Below, one piece after another: positions 1 through 9,572 of a stretch of 64,000 nucleotides of DNA (its first letter is position 1; every line of letters begins with the position of its first letter). Source of the stretch: Gammaproteobacteria bacterium (GTDB taxonomy: Bacteria > Pseudomonadota > Gammaproteobacteria > S012-40); assembly GCA_029884425.1 (NCBI GenBank), contig JAOUHV010000002.1:1-64000 (forward strand), in the 5' to 3' direction. Both the position numbers and the translations under genes were made by a program. Under the pieces are notes generated by a model. That model did no database searches. It was not told the origin of the DNA and saw nothing but the letters and a program-made list of their open reading frames with translations.

Positions 1-248
1 ACTGGCTTTCTCATCATATTGCCCCCCTTAATGACAAAAACATACCTTTCATACACAACTTGTAATGACCATAATATATATGCGCCTAACAAATGTTCCC
101 AGTATCGAACAGAGCGCTCCTCATTATGTATTTCATTCATAACTCTAGCTAATTCTACAACTAGCGTCTCATATGAACAATAACACTCCTCCGCTGCAAG
201 ATCTTGAGCATTGAAGCTCTCTCTGAATTTATACACCTTACGCTCGCA
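1..248 (-). CDS. LIC12162-family-like putative transferase, N-terminally truncated and cut by window edge
   Basis: A frame stays open on the minus strand from a stop at 249-251 to the left edge; the first usable start is GTG at 234-236. The translation contains SVRYWEHLLGAYILW and VVYERYVF, which resembles the conserved RYW..L.GPWL...DRY block near the N-terminus of LIC12162-family putative transferases, found in nonulosonate and O-antigen loci. From memory of that family, roughly 50 residues expected before this block are missing, and a cassette-type recombination site lies about 20 bases upstream. The gene may therefore be broken, or may use the GTG to make a shortened protein. Family assignment is by recognition only. 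Confidence 0.5.
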
Positions 249-268
249 TTATTAGAAACAATCTAATC

Positions 269-355
269 TCTTAACGTTCGCCATAACCGGCAGCAAAAAG
301 TGGCGCGACGAAGGAGCCACGTTTTTTGATGTCCGCGTTCATGGCGTTGTTAGGC
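269..355 (-). repeat. attC-like recombination site closing the second cassette
   Basis: In minus orientation the site runs from GCCTAAC (355-349, R'' box) to GTTAAGA (275-269, R' box, one mismatch to GTTRRRY), 87 bases in all. AACGTTCGCCAT near one end pairs imperfectly with ATGGCGTTGTT near the other. The centre holds a GTGGC...GCCAC hairpin at about 301-320 inside CAAAAA/TTTTTG arms. This is the folded bottom-strand architecture expected of an attC site. The stop codon of the neighbouring gene lies inside the site, as is usual in gene cassettes. Confidence 0.6.
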
Positions 356-872
356 AATATTTCACTCGATGCCCCCCCAGCTTGTGCGCGGTTGCCAGCA
401 AGATGATTGTCTTGTCGAGCTCTGATTTCATGATCTTCGACAAGTCTTTACTCAGGATCTGGTGAAGCCGCCAAAACTGCGTCATTGTTCCGACGTTAAG
501 CGCGAATGACTTCTGAATTTCATGCTCAACTATTTCGCGTCTGGATTGAACGAGCACCATTGACAAGAGAGGATACTTCTCGATGAGAACGGAGAAGTAT
601 GGATGCGCCACCAAATTTTGAAGCTCTTGGAGAATAGCTTTCAGCTCTTCCACGTACATTTTCTTTGAAGTGGCATCCTGTTTGATTTGGTTTGTGCCTT
701 GGTCGGACGCATTCAGAACGTTGAGGAAGTAACGGCGAACAAGTTCTAGCAGCCGAAGACGGCCATGGCTGGACTCGCGACGAAAGGCGTAAATTGCAGT
801 GCAGTATGCTACTACGACGGAAACAAGGATTGAGGCAATCGGAATGAGAATGTCTTTTGTCTCGTCATACAT
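339..872 (-). CDS. Cassette-borne hypothetical protein with one N-terminal membrane helix (177 aa)
   Basis: I do not recognise the family. Residues 8-28 form a hydrophobic helix (ILIPIASILVSVVVAYC) followed by positively charged residues, so the protein is probably anchored with a cytoplasmic, mainly helical body. The ATG at 870-872 follows an AGGAG ribosome binding site and lies only 16 bases from the recombination core at 889-895. Its last codons run through the GCCTAAC box of the downstream attC-like site. A single ORF packed between two recombination sites with almost no untranslated sequence is the gene-cassette layout. No function is proposed. Confidence 0.7.
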   Translation of the reverse strand: MYDETKDILIPIASILVSVVVAYCTAIYAFRRESSHGRLRLLELVRRYFLNVLNASDQGTNQIKQDATSKKMYVEELKAILQELQNLVAHPYFSVLIEKYPLLSMVLVQSRREIVEHEIQKSFALNVGTMTQFWRLHQILSKDLSKIMKSELDKTIILLATAHKLGGHRVKYCLTTP

Positions 873-888
873 GCCACGTTCTCCTATT

Positions 889-969
889 GCCTAAAGTGTT
901 AATAAGGGTCGCGAATGAAAGGAGCGTCCCAGTGAGCGATAGCGAACGATCTTGATTTTCTTGTTAGGC
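889..969 (-). repeat. attC-like recombination site closing the first cassette
   Basis: In minus orientation it spans GCCTAAC (969-963, matches RYYYAAC) to TTTAGGC (895-889). The latter matches GTTRRRY except for the first base. The outer GCCTAA/TTAGGC arms are complementary and the 81-base interior is imperfectly self-complementary. The stop codon TAA of the upstream gene (964-966) is embedded in the R'' box, a common trait of cassette genes. The mutated first base of R' might lower recombination. Confidence 0.55.
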
Positions 970-1236
970 ATTTGATTTACCCCAATCATCTAAAACTTCT
1001 TGAAAACCTTCAGTATCAGTTATTTCAATACAAGAGCATCCATAATCGTTTTTCTCTAATTCTTCCTGGATTGCCTTGATTTTATACCAGTCCTTATCGA
1101 TCACCATTCCGTTCTTTGCGCCATAACCTTTAATAAGACAATGCAACTGGTGAGTTTCATTTCCCACTCTAATTGTGAATGGTGACTCAATATCTAAGTT
1201 ATATTCTTCTTGTAATTGTTTAAGGATTGAGTCCAT
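964..1236 (-). CDS. Cassette-borne small acidic hypothetical protein (90 aa)
   Basis: No family is recognised. The protein is soluble and acidic, with no signal peptide or membrane segment, a GCSC pair near residues 67-70 and an acidic C-terminal tail. The ATG at 1234-1236 begins 10 bases after a GTTAGGC core (1252-1246) and the stop lies inside the next attC-like core. No clear Shine-Dalgarno is present, so translation may be weak or coupled. Base composition is AT-rich. The role is unknown. Confidence 0.65.
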   Translation of the reverse strand: MDSILKQLQEEYNLDIESPFTIRVGNETHQLHCLIKGYGAKNGMVIDKDWYKIKAIQEELEKNDYGCSCIEITDTEGFQEVLDDWGKSNA

Positions 1237-1245
1237 TTTTTACAT

Positions 1246-1252
1246 GCCTAAC
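1246..1252 (-). other. Cassette-boundary core site (GTTAGGC on the minus strand)
   Basis: GTTAGGC on the minus strand is a perfect GTTRRRY core. It sits between the pseI stop (1282) and the first cassette gene. The other half expected of a full attC is not visible on the pseI side. It could be a simple secondary insertion site or the remnant of a deleted site. Confidence 0.45.
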
Positions 1253-1281
1253 ATGAAGATAATTCCAAAAGTCTAAATACT

Positions 1282-2340
1282 CTAACAACGAATAAAAGAG
1301 TCGCGTAAAACTGGCTGCCCTTTTTTTACAGCTTTAATCATAGTCCCACCGAGAACCTCATCCAAATACTTTGGTGCAAGACCAAACCCTGGTCGAATAC
1401 TCCGAACATGTTCAGGCTTTATAATCTCCCCCACACCAACATCCTTCACAAAGTACAAGGAACGCCTAAATTTAACATTACCTACCTCACTAGACTTTTG
1501 CCCATAATCAACATGACCTACCGCCTGCCAAGCTATTTTGGAATCTCGACACAAAGCTTCCAATTCATTTGGCTCGAGTGAAAAGCTGTCATCAGGACCT
1601 CCCCCATTGCGATCTAGCGTAACGTGTTTTTCAACTATGCACGCCCCCAATGAAACTGCCGCTATGGCTGTAACATTACTAATAGTGTGATCAGATAACC
1701 CTACTAGCACACCAAAATGCTCCCTCATATCTACAAGTGTTTTTAAGTTATAATCACCGGACGGAGCGGGATAACCACTCACACAGTGCAAAATAGCTAA
1801 CTGCTTACACCCTCCCTCCCTTGCCGCCTCAATAGCCTCTGCTATTTCTTCTCGATCAGCCATGCCCGTCGAAATAATCATCGGTTTACCTGTAGAGGCA
1901 ACGTATTTAATTAGCGGTAAATCAATCGCTTCAAATGAAGCAATTTTATATGCAGGAGCATTCAGATCTTCAAGCAAATCTACTGCAGTATTATCGAATG
2001 GAGAGCTGAACATAGTAATGCCAACTTTTCGCGCATATTCGAAAAGTGGCTTATGCCATTCCCATGGAGTATGTGCCCACGCATACAAATCATACAATGA
2101 CCTTCCTGCCCATAATCCTTCGGTCAACATGAAGTCCGGCCCATCACAATCAATTGTTATCGTATCTGGGGTATAGCTCTGAATTTTTATCGCATCCGCG
2201 CCTGCTGACTTTGCAGCATCCATGATTTTAAAGGCCCGTTGAATATCACCATTATGATTTGCCGATAACTCAGCGATAATATACGGAGGATAGACCCCAC
2301 CAATATTGCGCCCATTAATAGCAATTGATTCGCTCATCAT
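1282..2340 (-). CDS. pseI: Pseudaminic acid synthase PseI
   Basis: Condenses 2,4-diacetamido-2,4,6-trideoxy-L-altrose with phosphoenolpyruvate to give pseudaminic acid in the cytoplasm. The protein has the NeuB-type TIM barrel (ELSANHNG, KIQSYTPDTIT, SSPFDNTAVDLLE, ISTGMA, LSDHT, EKHVTLDR) and a C-terminal SAF domain (VGVGEIIKPEHVRSIRPG). PDTITIDCD and LYDLYAWAHTPWEW are typical of PseI rather than sialate NeuB. The start is taken at adjacent ATGs (2338-2340 or 2335-2337), just past the end of the upstream gene; a longer frame reaching 2433 would overlap that gene without support. It is last in the pse gene series, and the cassette genes follow directly. Confidence 0.93.
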   Translation of the reverse strand: MMSESIAINGRNIGGVYPPYIIAELSANHNGDIQRAFKIMDAAKSAGADAIKIQSYTPDTITIDCDGPDFMLTEGLWAGRSLYDLYAWAHTPWEWHKPLFEYARKVGITMFSSPFDNTAVDLLEDLNAPAYKIASFEAIDLPLIKYVASTGKPMIISTGMADREEIAEAIEAAREGGCKQLAILHCVSGYPAPSGDYNLKTLVDMREHFGVLVGLSDHTISNVTAIAAVSLGACIVEKHVTLDRNGGGPDDSFSLEPNELEALCRDSKIAWQAVGHVDYGQKSSEVGNVKFRRSLYFVKDVGVGEIIKPEHVRSIRPGFGLAPKYLDEVLGGTMIKAVKKGQPVLRDSFIRC

Positions 2341-2353
2341 GCATTTCTCATAT

Positions 2354-3298
2354 TTATTTATCATCAACAGGTACGAACAACTCGACTTCGCCCGATATAC
2401 AACACTGATCATCTTTATTGCTAATACTAACAAACGCCAACAATTTTCGCCCTACTCGACTAAGTACTTTAACATTTAGGCTACACAATGAATTAGCATA
2501 AACCGGCTTATGAAAACTATATTTCTGTGCTAACAAAATAGTTCCATTTCCAGGAAATTCAGTTCCAAATACAGTAGCTACAAGGGAGCAAAGTAATTGT
2601 CCATGAGCAATCCTGTCTTCAAAGCCCACAGATATTGCATAATCACTGTCAACATGGATAGGATTATCATCCCCTGTAAGTTTAGAAAAACTATTAATAT
2701 CATCACATGTAACAAAAAAATCTTTGCTAAATGTTGAATTCACTCGATATGAATTGTTCATTTTGGAGTCAATTTGAGGCCGAATATATTTTACCCATTC
2801 AATCTTGAACAATGCCAACCTGTAGACATCAAACAACTCACCTTCAAATTGGTGTTGCTTTCGGAATATTCCTTCGACACTAAAACCATGCTTTCGATGA
2901 AAGCGTATCACTGATTCATTGTAAGACAGAACTTCACAGTATAGTTTTCCCATACCTAGTTCATTAAAGGCATAATTGATTGCGTAATACTCCATCAATG
3001 AGCCGACACCTCTAACAGCAGTATTTCCGGAATAAAATGCCCAACTACAACATTTACTTGATAAATTGATATCCACATAAGCAATCACACCGACAGGGAC
3101 ACCCTCGATCTCAAAAATAAAATACTGTTTACTACTATCTGACTGAACCCTATCGAACCAAGCCAGATGTTCTTCCGCAGTAATTTCGTGACTGGTATAC
3201 ATATTCTTTCTTGTTTCAGGAGAATTGCGCCATACCAGCACATAATCCAAATCGCTATTTTCCATTCTCCTCATGCTGCATCGCTTAGACTCCTTCAT
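2354..3298 (-). CDS. pseH: PseH N-acyltransferase fused to a MaoC-type (R)-hydratase domain
   Basis: Residues 1 to about 172 are a GNAT acyltransferase of the PseH type (LDYVLVWRN, SWAFY, GVGSLMEYYAINYAF, EVLSYNESVIRFHRKHGF), which acylates the 4-amino group of the UDP-altrosamine intermediate. Residues about 185-314 are a hot-dog MaoC domain with the (R)-specific enoyl-CoA hydratase motif TGDDNPIH (catalytic D210 and H215 intact) and DRIAHGQLLCSLV. Usual PseH proteins are about 160-200 residues and lack this domain. A strong GGAGGA ribosome site precedes the ATG, which overlaps the pseG stop by one base. Inference: the hydratase may supply a 3-hydroxyacyl-CoA to the acyltransferase. Confidence 0.88.
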   Translation of the reverse strand: MKESKRCSMRRMENSDLDYVLVWRNSPETRKNMYTSHEITAEEHLAWFDRVQSDSSKQYFIFEIEGVPVGVIAYVDINLSSKCCSWAFYSGNTAVRGVGSLMEYYAINYAFNELGMGKLYCEVLSYNESVIRFHRKHGFSVEGIFRKQHQFEGELFDVYRLALFKIEWVKYIRPQIDSKMNNSYRVNSTFSKDFFVTCDDINSFSKLTGDDNPIHVDSDYAISVGFEDRIAHGQLLCSLVATVFGTEFPGNGTILLAQKYSFHKPVYANSLCSLNVKVLSRVGRKLLAFVSISNKDDQCCISGEVELFVPVDDK

Positions 3299-4383
3299 TA
3301 TTCCTCCTTCAATAAAGCATCAAGCACTCGATCAACTCCACCACCATCAACGACTCCTAAAGATTTCTTTCGCATGAGCTCTAGACGACGTGGATTCATA
3401 CTCAATTCCTTAAAAATATTTCTATAATCCATATCTCTTAGATCTTCACAATTTCCTATATAGATTTGCGTACCTCTTTTCTGCATTTCAATTGCCACTT
3501 TCCTCTGATTGCTAGCAACAACCGTCACAACAGCTGGCACTCCGAGACAACATCTCTCCCATGTAATACTTCCACCAGCACAAAATAACAAATCAGCACC
3601 AACAAGAATCTCTGCAATGTTATTTACATTATAATGAAGCGTTACACCATCATAATGATCACACCAAGCTTCAATATCAACTTTATAGGGATTTGCGGCA
3701 CCAATGATTACATCAATTTCAAGACCTTTATTTAAATATTCTACAAGTGAAAATAGTACCTTTCTGGTTTCATTTACCAGATCAGCCCCCCCATAAAATA
3801 TTGCCACTCTCTTCAAACAAGATATTTTTTCCTTAGGGTCTGATTGTCGAAACTCATCCCTTAGCAATACATATCGTGGTCCGAGTAGCCGAATAGTTGA
3901 ATCTGGAACCAATGAATCATAACGAGTAAAAAAATGCTCACATAAATTTTGATCCAATATCACATCACAATCATGCATTCGATTAGCCAAATCATCGATA
4001 ACCAATATTCGTGAACAGTACTCTCTTAGAGCCTTTTCCCACCGATAATCAATCGCATAATGATCAACAATCAACCAATCCACAATATTACCATCTAATG
4101 CAGATATAGTTTGAAGCACATCTTCTTGCCAACTGCAACCAAGCCAGCTTGCATGAGCCAAAAAATCTATATCATCGGACACATACTGTTTATCAGGTTG
4201 ATTAATTATATTTAGCTCAAAACCCTCTCCTTCGATCACCGCACAGAGGTTACCTTCCAATTCTCGACAGATGAAAGAGCAATTAGCTCCCCGATGACTC
4301 AATGCATGCGCCAAAGTCAAGCAGCGCATAACATGACCTGTTCCAATCAATTGCGATGCATCAACTCTAAAAATAACGTTCAT
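3298..4383 (-). CDS. pseG: UDP-2,4-diacetamido-2,4,6-trideoxy-beta-L-altropyranose hydrolase PseG
   Basis: Removes UDP from the bis-acylated altrose nucleotide to release the substrate of PseI. The N-terminus (FRVDASQLIGTGHVMRCLTLA) carries the conserved glycine-rich loop and histidine of PseG, a GT-B fold relative of MurG. FYGGAD and LFCAGGSITWERCCLGVPAVV are the C-terminal nucleotide-binding segments. At 361 residues it is near the usual family length. It starts 2 bases after pseF and overlaps the start of pseH, so translational coupling is likely. Confidence 0.92.
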   Translation of the reverse strand: MNVIFRVDASQLIGTGHVMRCLTLAHALSHRGANCSFICRELEGNLCAVIEGEGFELNIINQPDKQYVSDDIDFLAHASWLGCSWQEDVLQTISALDGNIVDWLIVDHYAIDYRWEKALREYCSRILVIDDLANRMHDCDVILDQNLCEHFFTRYDSLVPDSTIRLLGPRYVLLRDEFRQSDPKEKISCLKRVAIFYGGADLVNETRKVLFSLVEYLNKGLEIDVIIGAANPYKVDIEAWCDHYDGVTLHYNVNNIAEILVGADLLFCAGGSITWERCCLGVPAVVTVVASNQRKVAIEMQKRGTQIYIGNCEDLRDMDYRNIFKELSMNPRRLELMRKKSLGVVDGGGVDRVLDALLKEE

Positions 4384-4385
4384 AA

Positions 4386-5084
4386 CTAAATTTCATTCAT
4401 TTCTAACAAGGCACGATACATTGCCTCTGCTCGTTTCCAATCATCCATATTATCGATGTCTTGAACACGATAGCTCGGTACACTAAGAGCCCATGTATCA
4501 GAAGAAAAAATTGGCTTCTCAGCCAACCAAGCGTCTGCCATTCCCCAATAAAATTGTCCCGCATCATGCCATGATTCTTCAAGATCCTGCGACCGAGTAT
4601 TAAAATTTTCTGGAAAAAACATTTCAACGCGACCACGCTCATTGATTTTTACTGCTCGCTGAATGGGAAATCGATATCGCGTAAATGGAACCGAATATAA
4701 TAAGTCACCCTGTTCAAGCTTTTCCAAGGCAGACAAAATATCTAATTCCCTTACAAAAGGAGCGGTAGCATAAACACAACAAACATATTCATACATCAGA
4801 CCACCAGACCGAAAATATTCAATCGCATGCTTAATAACCGGAATAGTTCCAGAAAAATCATCGGCTAAACTTTTTGGTCTAATAAAGGGCACCTCCGCAC
4901 CACAGCCACTAGCAATACTTGCAATTTCATCATCATCCGTACTTACAATAATTCGATCAAAACAACCGGTTCGTTTCGCAGCATCGATTGAATAGGCAAT
5001 AATCGGCTTTCCGCAAAATAATTTAATATTTTTCTTCGGTATTCGCTTACTCCCACCTCTTGCTGGAATTACACACAACCTCAC
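4386..5084 (-). CDS. pseF: Pseudaminic acid cytidylyltransferase PseF
   Basis: Activates pseudaminic acid to CMP-Pse. The N-terminal nucleotide-binding motif IPARGGSKRIPKKNIKLF, then IVSTDDDEIA and YATAPFV, are typical of CMP-nonulosonate synthetases; 232 residues is the normal length. The start is a GTG (5082-5084) whose GTGA overlaps the pseC stop, preceded by GAGGTG at suitable spacing. GQFYWG near residue 180 is typical of PseF. Confidence 0.93.
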   Translation of the reverse strand: MRLCVIPARGGSKRIPKKNIKLFCGKPIIAYSIDAAKRTGCFDRIIVSTDDDEIASIASGCGAEVPFIRPKSLADDFSGTIPVIKHAIEYFRSGGLMYEYVCCVYATAPFVRELDILSALEKLEQGDLLYSVPFTRYRFPIQRAVKINERGRVEMFFPENFNTRSQDLEESWHDAGQFYWGMADAWLAEKPIFSSDTWALSVPSYRVQDIDNMDDWKRAEAMYRALLEMNEI

Positions 5085-6238
5085 TTTATCACCTCAGAAA
5101 GCGCTCGAACCACATCATTTTGCTGTGAAACTGTCATCGAATTGAAGATCGGGATACTTATCTCTCTAGAATAATAGGATTCAGATACTGGAAAATCGCC
5201 ATAGGAAAACCCCCTAGATCGATAATACGGCTGGGCATGCACAGGAATATAGTGCACATTAACACCGATTCCTTTGTTACGAAGCTCATCAAATATCTCA
5301 GCTCGATCTCTACTCAACTGATCTGTCTTCAATAAAATCGGATACAAATGATATGCCGAAAACGCCCAGCTCGACTGAAATGGAAGAAGCACCGGGACAT
5401 TAACAAGCATATCATTATATCGACTAGCCAATTGGTGGCGCTGTCGAACAAACGCGTCAAGGCGTGATAACTGACTTAGCCCCAGCGCAGCTTGCATCTC
5501 AGTCATACGGTAATTAAATCCTAAATCTACCTGCTGATAGAACCACCCACCCTCCGAGGAACCAATCATCTCATTGGGATCTCGGGTTATACCATGACTC
5601 CGAAGAAGCAACATTTTTTTATACAACAACTCATCATTTGTTGTTGCAACTCCACCCTCAGCCGTTGTTATTATCTTTACTGGGTGAAAGCTGAATATCG
5701 TAATATCCGAATATTCACAACCACCTACAGGGCGGCCTAGGTATTTACCACCTATAGCATGCGAAGCATCTTCAATAACTTTAAAGCCGTACCGATCACC
5801 CAATCGCCTTATTTCTTTCATATTGCATGACTGCCCCGCGAAATGAACAGGAATAACCACTTTAGGCAATCTATTTTCTTTCTCAGCTAGAATTAGCTTT
5901 TTTTCCAACTCAATAGGACACATATTATAGGTAAGAGGGTCGATATCAACGAAATCAACATCAGCACCACAATACAATCCACAATTTGCAGAGGCCACAA
6001 ATGTGTTTGGTGACGTCCACAGCCAATCACCTTTACCCAAGCCTAACGCCAAACATGCCACATGCAGTGCTGATGTCGCGCTATTTACTGCAACTGAATA
6101 GTTTACATTGCAATATTCCGCTAGATTTTTTTCAAATCGGGGAACCGTCGGCCCCTGCGTCAAGTATTCAGACTTCAACACATCGACAACAGCATCTATA
6201 TCTGCCTGACTTATATCTTGTTTACCATAAGGAATCAT
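5081..6238 (-). CDS. pseC: UDP-4-amino-4,6-dideoxy-N-acetyl-beta-L-altrosamine transaminase PseC
   Basis: PLP-dependent aminotransferase of the DegT/DnrJ/EryC1 class that aminates C4 of the PseB product, with glutamate as likely donor. Visible motifs are GKQDISQADIDAV and LTQGPTVPRFE at the N-terminus, NSATSALHVACLALG for phosphate binding, EDASHAIGG for the ring aspartate, and FSFHPVKIITTAEGG with the PLP lysine. YRMTEMQAALGLSQL and the C-terminal VHYIPVHAQPYY are also typical. The 385 residues fit PseC. It lies 3 bases from pseB. Confidence 0.93.
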   Translation of the reverse strand: MIPYGKQDISQADIDAVVDVLKSEYLTQGPTVPRFEKNLAEYCNVNYSVAVNSATSALHVACLALGLGKGDWLWTSPNTFVASANCGLYCGADVDFVDIDPLTYNMCPIELEKKLILAEKENRLPKVVIPVHFAGQSCNMKEIRRLGDRYGFKVIEDASHAIGGKYLGRPVGGCEYSDITIFSFHPVKIITTAEGGVATTNDELLYKKMLLLRSHGITRDPNEMIGSSEGGWFYQQVDLGFNYRMTEMQAALGLSQLSRLDAFVRQRHQLASRYNDMLVNVPVLLPFQSSWAFSAYHLYPILLKTDQLSRDRAEIFDELRNKGIGVNVHYIPVHAQPYYRSRGFSYGDFPVSESYYSREISIPIFNSMTVSQQNDVVRALSEVIK

Positions 6239-6241
6239 AAG

Positions 6242-7252
<1,011 letters not shown>

Positions 7253-7291
7253 TTAAGCTAAGTATTACCCATGAATAAACGAATATGCGAA

Positions 7292-8152
7292 TTACAAAGA
7301 ACGTAGCAATTTCCCAAGCATCTTTTTTAACACCAATTGCCAGTGATGAAGCAGTGGACCATCCTTCATTTTCTTATCTAGCACCCCAAACGACGGCCGA
7401 CGAGCAGGAGTAAAATACTCGCTAGCAGCAATAGGCTTGATTACGATTTCTTTACTCAACAAGCCTATTGCTAAGGCCTCTTGCTGTATTGCCACCGCGA
7501 AATCATACCAGCTCGCCACCCCCGCATCAGTATAATGATAAATACCTCGCAACTTCGGCCGATCAGCCATTTCCCATATCGCCGATGCCAATGAGCCTGC
7601 CCACGTTGGCGTACCAATTTGGTCACATACCACACTCAATTCATCACGCTCACGCATCAAACGCAGCATGGTTTTTACAAAATTATTGCCGTGAACAGAA
7701 TATACCCAAGCAGTGCGGATAATCACCGCATCAGGGCATTCTTCAGCCACCAGTCTTTCGCCTTCCAACTTTGATGCGCCATATACATTCAGAGGGTTGG
7801 GCTTGTCTTCTGGCGTATAGGGCGTAGATTTTGCTCCATCGAACACAAAGTCAGTCGATATATGAATTAATCGAGCACCACTTTTTTTTGCACTCGCCGC
7901 AAGATATCCTGCACCATACGCATTCACAGCATAGGCGGTTTCTTTATCGCTTTCTGCCTTGTCTACTGCGGTATAGGCTGCCGCATTTATGATTAAATCT
8001 GGTTTTATTCGGTCAACAAACGCATTAACTGAAAGTTCATCACGGATATCCAGTTGATCCACATCAACCGCGTATACTTCATACCCATCTGGAATTCTTT
8101 GCTGCAACTCCCAACCAACCTGACCATTCGCTCCAGTAATCAAAACTTTCAT
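7292..8152 (-). CDS. rfbD: dTDP-4-dehydrorhamnose reductase RmlD
   Basis: Reduces dTDP-4-keto-L-rhamnose to dTDP-L-rhamnose. The SDR nucleotide fold begins at residue 3 with LITGANGQVGWELQ. INAAAYTAVDKAESD and the catalytic tyrosine/lysine in NVYGASKLEGERLV are the RmlD signature. WVYSVHGNNFVKTMLRL and IRTAW are also typical. It overlaps rfbC by 4 bases (ATGA) and is last of the rml genes in this locus. Confidence 0.95.
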   Translation of the reverse strand: MKVLITGANGQVGWELQQRIPDGYEVYAVDVDQLDIRDELSVNAFVDRIKPDLIINAAAYTAVDKAESDKETAYAVNAYGAGYLAASAKKSGARLIHISTDFVFDGAKSTPYTPEDKPNPLNVYGASKLEGERLVAEECPDAVIIRTAWVYSVHGNNFVKTMLRLMRERDELSVVCDQIGTPTWAGSLASAIWEMADRPKLRGIYHYTDAGVASWYDFAVAIQQEALAIGLLSKEIVIKPIAASEYFTPARRPSFGVLDKKMKDGPLLHHWQLVLKKMLGKLLRSL

Positions 8153-8697
8153 AAAAAATACTCCGCACGTAAGAATGGCTTTCCATCCATATCTTTTGCA
8201 GAGAGCTTAGGCTCATACCCTTCCGGAATCGGCCATTGAATATTCAGAACAGGATCATTCCATGCTAGACAATGTTCATCTGCAGGTGAATAAAAATCCG
8301 TACACTTGTATACAAACTCTGCAGATTCACTAGTCACATAGAACCCATGAGCAAAACCCTCTGGCACCCACAGCATTTTTTTATTATCCGAGCTAAGATA
8401 CTCACCAACCCATTGTCCAAAAGTTGGGGAAGTTTGGCGCATATCTACCGCTACATCATAAACTTCGCCTGAGATTACACGCACCAACTTTCCTTGCGGG
8501 TTTGGCTTTTGATAATGCAGCCCTCTTAGAATCCCCTTCGAGGATTTGCTATGATTGTCCTGTACAAACTTCAGATCCAATCCCGCTTTTCGGAATTTTT
8601 CCTGGTGATAGGTTTCCAGAAAAAAGCCCCGCTCATCACCAAACACCTGAGGCTCTATTACAATAACATCCGGTATTTTTGTTGGAACAAATTTCAT
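8149..8697 (-). CDS. rfbC: dTDP-4-dehydrorhamnose 3,5-epimerase RmlC
   Basis: Cupin enzyme that inverts C3 and C5 of dTDP-4-keto-6-deoxyglucose. Motifs include [32 protein letters not shown] with the catalytic histidine, [18 protein letters not shown], and [11 protein letters not shown]. The 182 residues match the family. It overlaps both neighbours by 4 bases, implying one translationally coupled rmlBACD unit. Confidence 0.96.
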   Translation of the reverse strand: MKFVPTKIPDVIVIEPQVFGDERGFFLETYHQEKFRKAGLDLKFVQDNHSKSSKGILRGLHYQKPNPQGKLVRVISGEVYDVAVDMRQTSPTFGQWVGEYLSSDNKKMLWVPEGFAHGFYVTSESAEFVYKCTDFYSPADEHCLAWNDPVLNIQWPIPEGYEPKLSAKDMDGKPFLRAEYFL

Positions 8698-9572
8698 AGC
8701 CTGATTTTCCCTTCGAGCAATCGAAGCAGATATTCACCATAACCACTTTTTTTCAGGGGCTGAGCAAGCTTTTCTAGCTGCTGAGCACTGATATAGCCCT
8801 GTCGATAGGCAATCTCTTCCAAGCAGGCAATTTTCAATCCCTGCCGTTCTTCAATAATCTTGATGTAATTTGCTGCCTCTAGCAAAGAAACATGAGTCCC
8901 AGTATCGAGCCACGCAATTCCCCGCCCCAAAAGCTCCACCTGCAGCTTCCCTCGATCAAGATAAACTTGGTTCACATCGGTGATTTCCAATTCACCCCGT
9001 GGAGAAGGCTTGATCTCTTTGGAAATAGAGACGACATCATTATCGTAATAGTAAAGACCAGTTACTGCATAATTGGACGGCGGATTTTTCGGTTTTTCAA
9101 TCACCTTGGTGACTTTTCCCGTCGCATCAAAATCAACAACTCCGTAGCGCTCAGGATCGTTCACATAATAGGCAAATACCGTCCCACCTTCTTTTTGTGC
9201 TGCAGCCCGAAGTAAGCTATCTGCCAAATGATTGCCATAAAAAATATTATCGCCTAACACCAAGGACACAGGATCATTGCCGATAAATTCCTCACCAATA
9301 ATAAATGCCTGTGCCAAACCATCCGGACTAGGTTGCTCGGCATAAGAAAGGCTAATCCCCCATTGCGAACCATCGCCCAACAAATCGGAAAACCTCGGCA
9401 AGTCCTGGGGGGTAGAGATAATCAAAATATCCCTGATTCCTGACAACATCAACGTGCTCAGGGGGTAATAAATCATCGGTTTATCATACACGGGCATGAG
9501 CTGTTTACTTACCGCCATGCTCAATGGATACAATCGTGTTCCACTTCCCCCCGCCAAAATAATACCTTTCAT
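8694..9572 (-). CDS. rfbA: Glucose-1-phosphate thymidylyltransferase RmlA
   Basis: Makes dTDP-glucose from dTTP and glucose-1-phosphate. The N-terminal [11 protein letters not shown] loop with [18 protein letters not shown] is diagnostic. [10 protein letters not shown] and the metal-binding aspartate region ITDVNQVYL follow. Length 292 is normal. Start and stop overlap rfbB and rfbC by 4 bases. Confidence 0.96.
   Translation of the reverse strand: MKGIILAGGSGTRLYPLSMAVSKQLMPVYDKPMIYYPLSTLMLSGIRDILIISTPQDLPRFSDLLGDGSQWGISLSYAEQPSPDGLAQAFIIGEEFIGNDPVSLVLGDNIFYGNHLADSLLRAAAQKEGGTVFAYYVNDPERYGVVDFDATGKVTKVIEKPKNPPSNYAVTGLYYYDNDVVSISKEIKPSPRGELEITDVNQVYLDRGKLQVELLGRGIAWLDTGTHVSLLEAANYIKIIEERQGLKIACLEEIAYRQGYISAQQLEKLAQPLKKSGYGEYLLRLLEGKIRL

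Noticed and set aside
84-90. GCCTAAC resembling another integron core site
   Set aside because: It lies inside the open frame of the truncated transferase (codons for HLLGA) and has no partner box or hairpin at cassette distance.
1518-1525. CTACCGCC, the complement of the ops core GGCGGTAG used by RfaH
   Set aside because: It lies inside the pseI coding sequence, far from any operon start; the same octamer also appears in the MCP gene near 46198, so it looks like chance.
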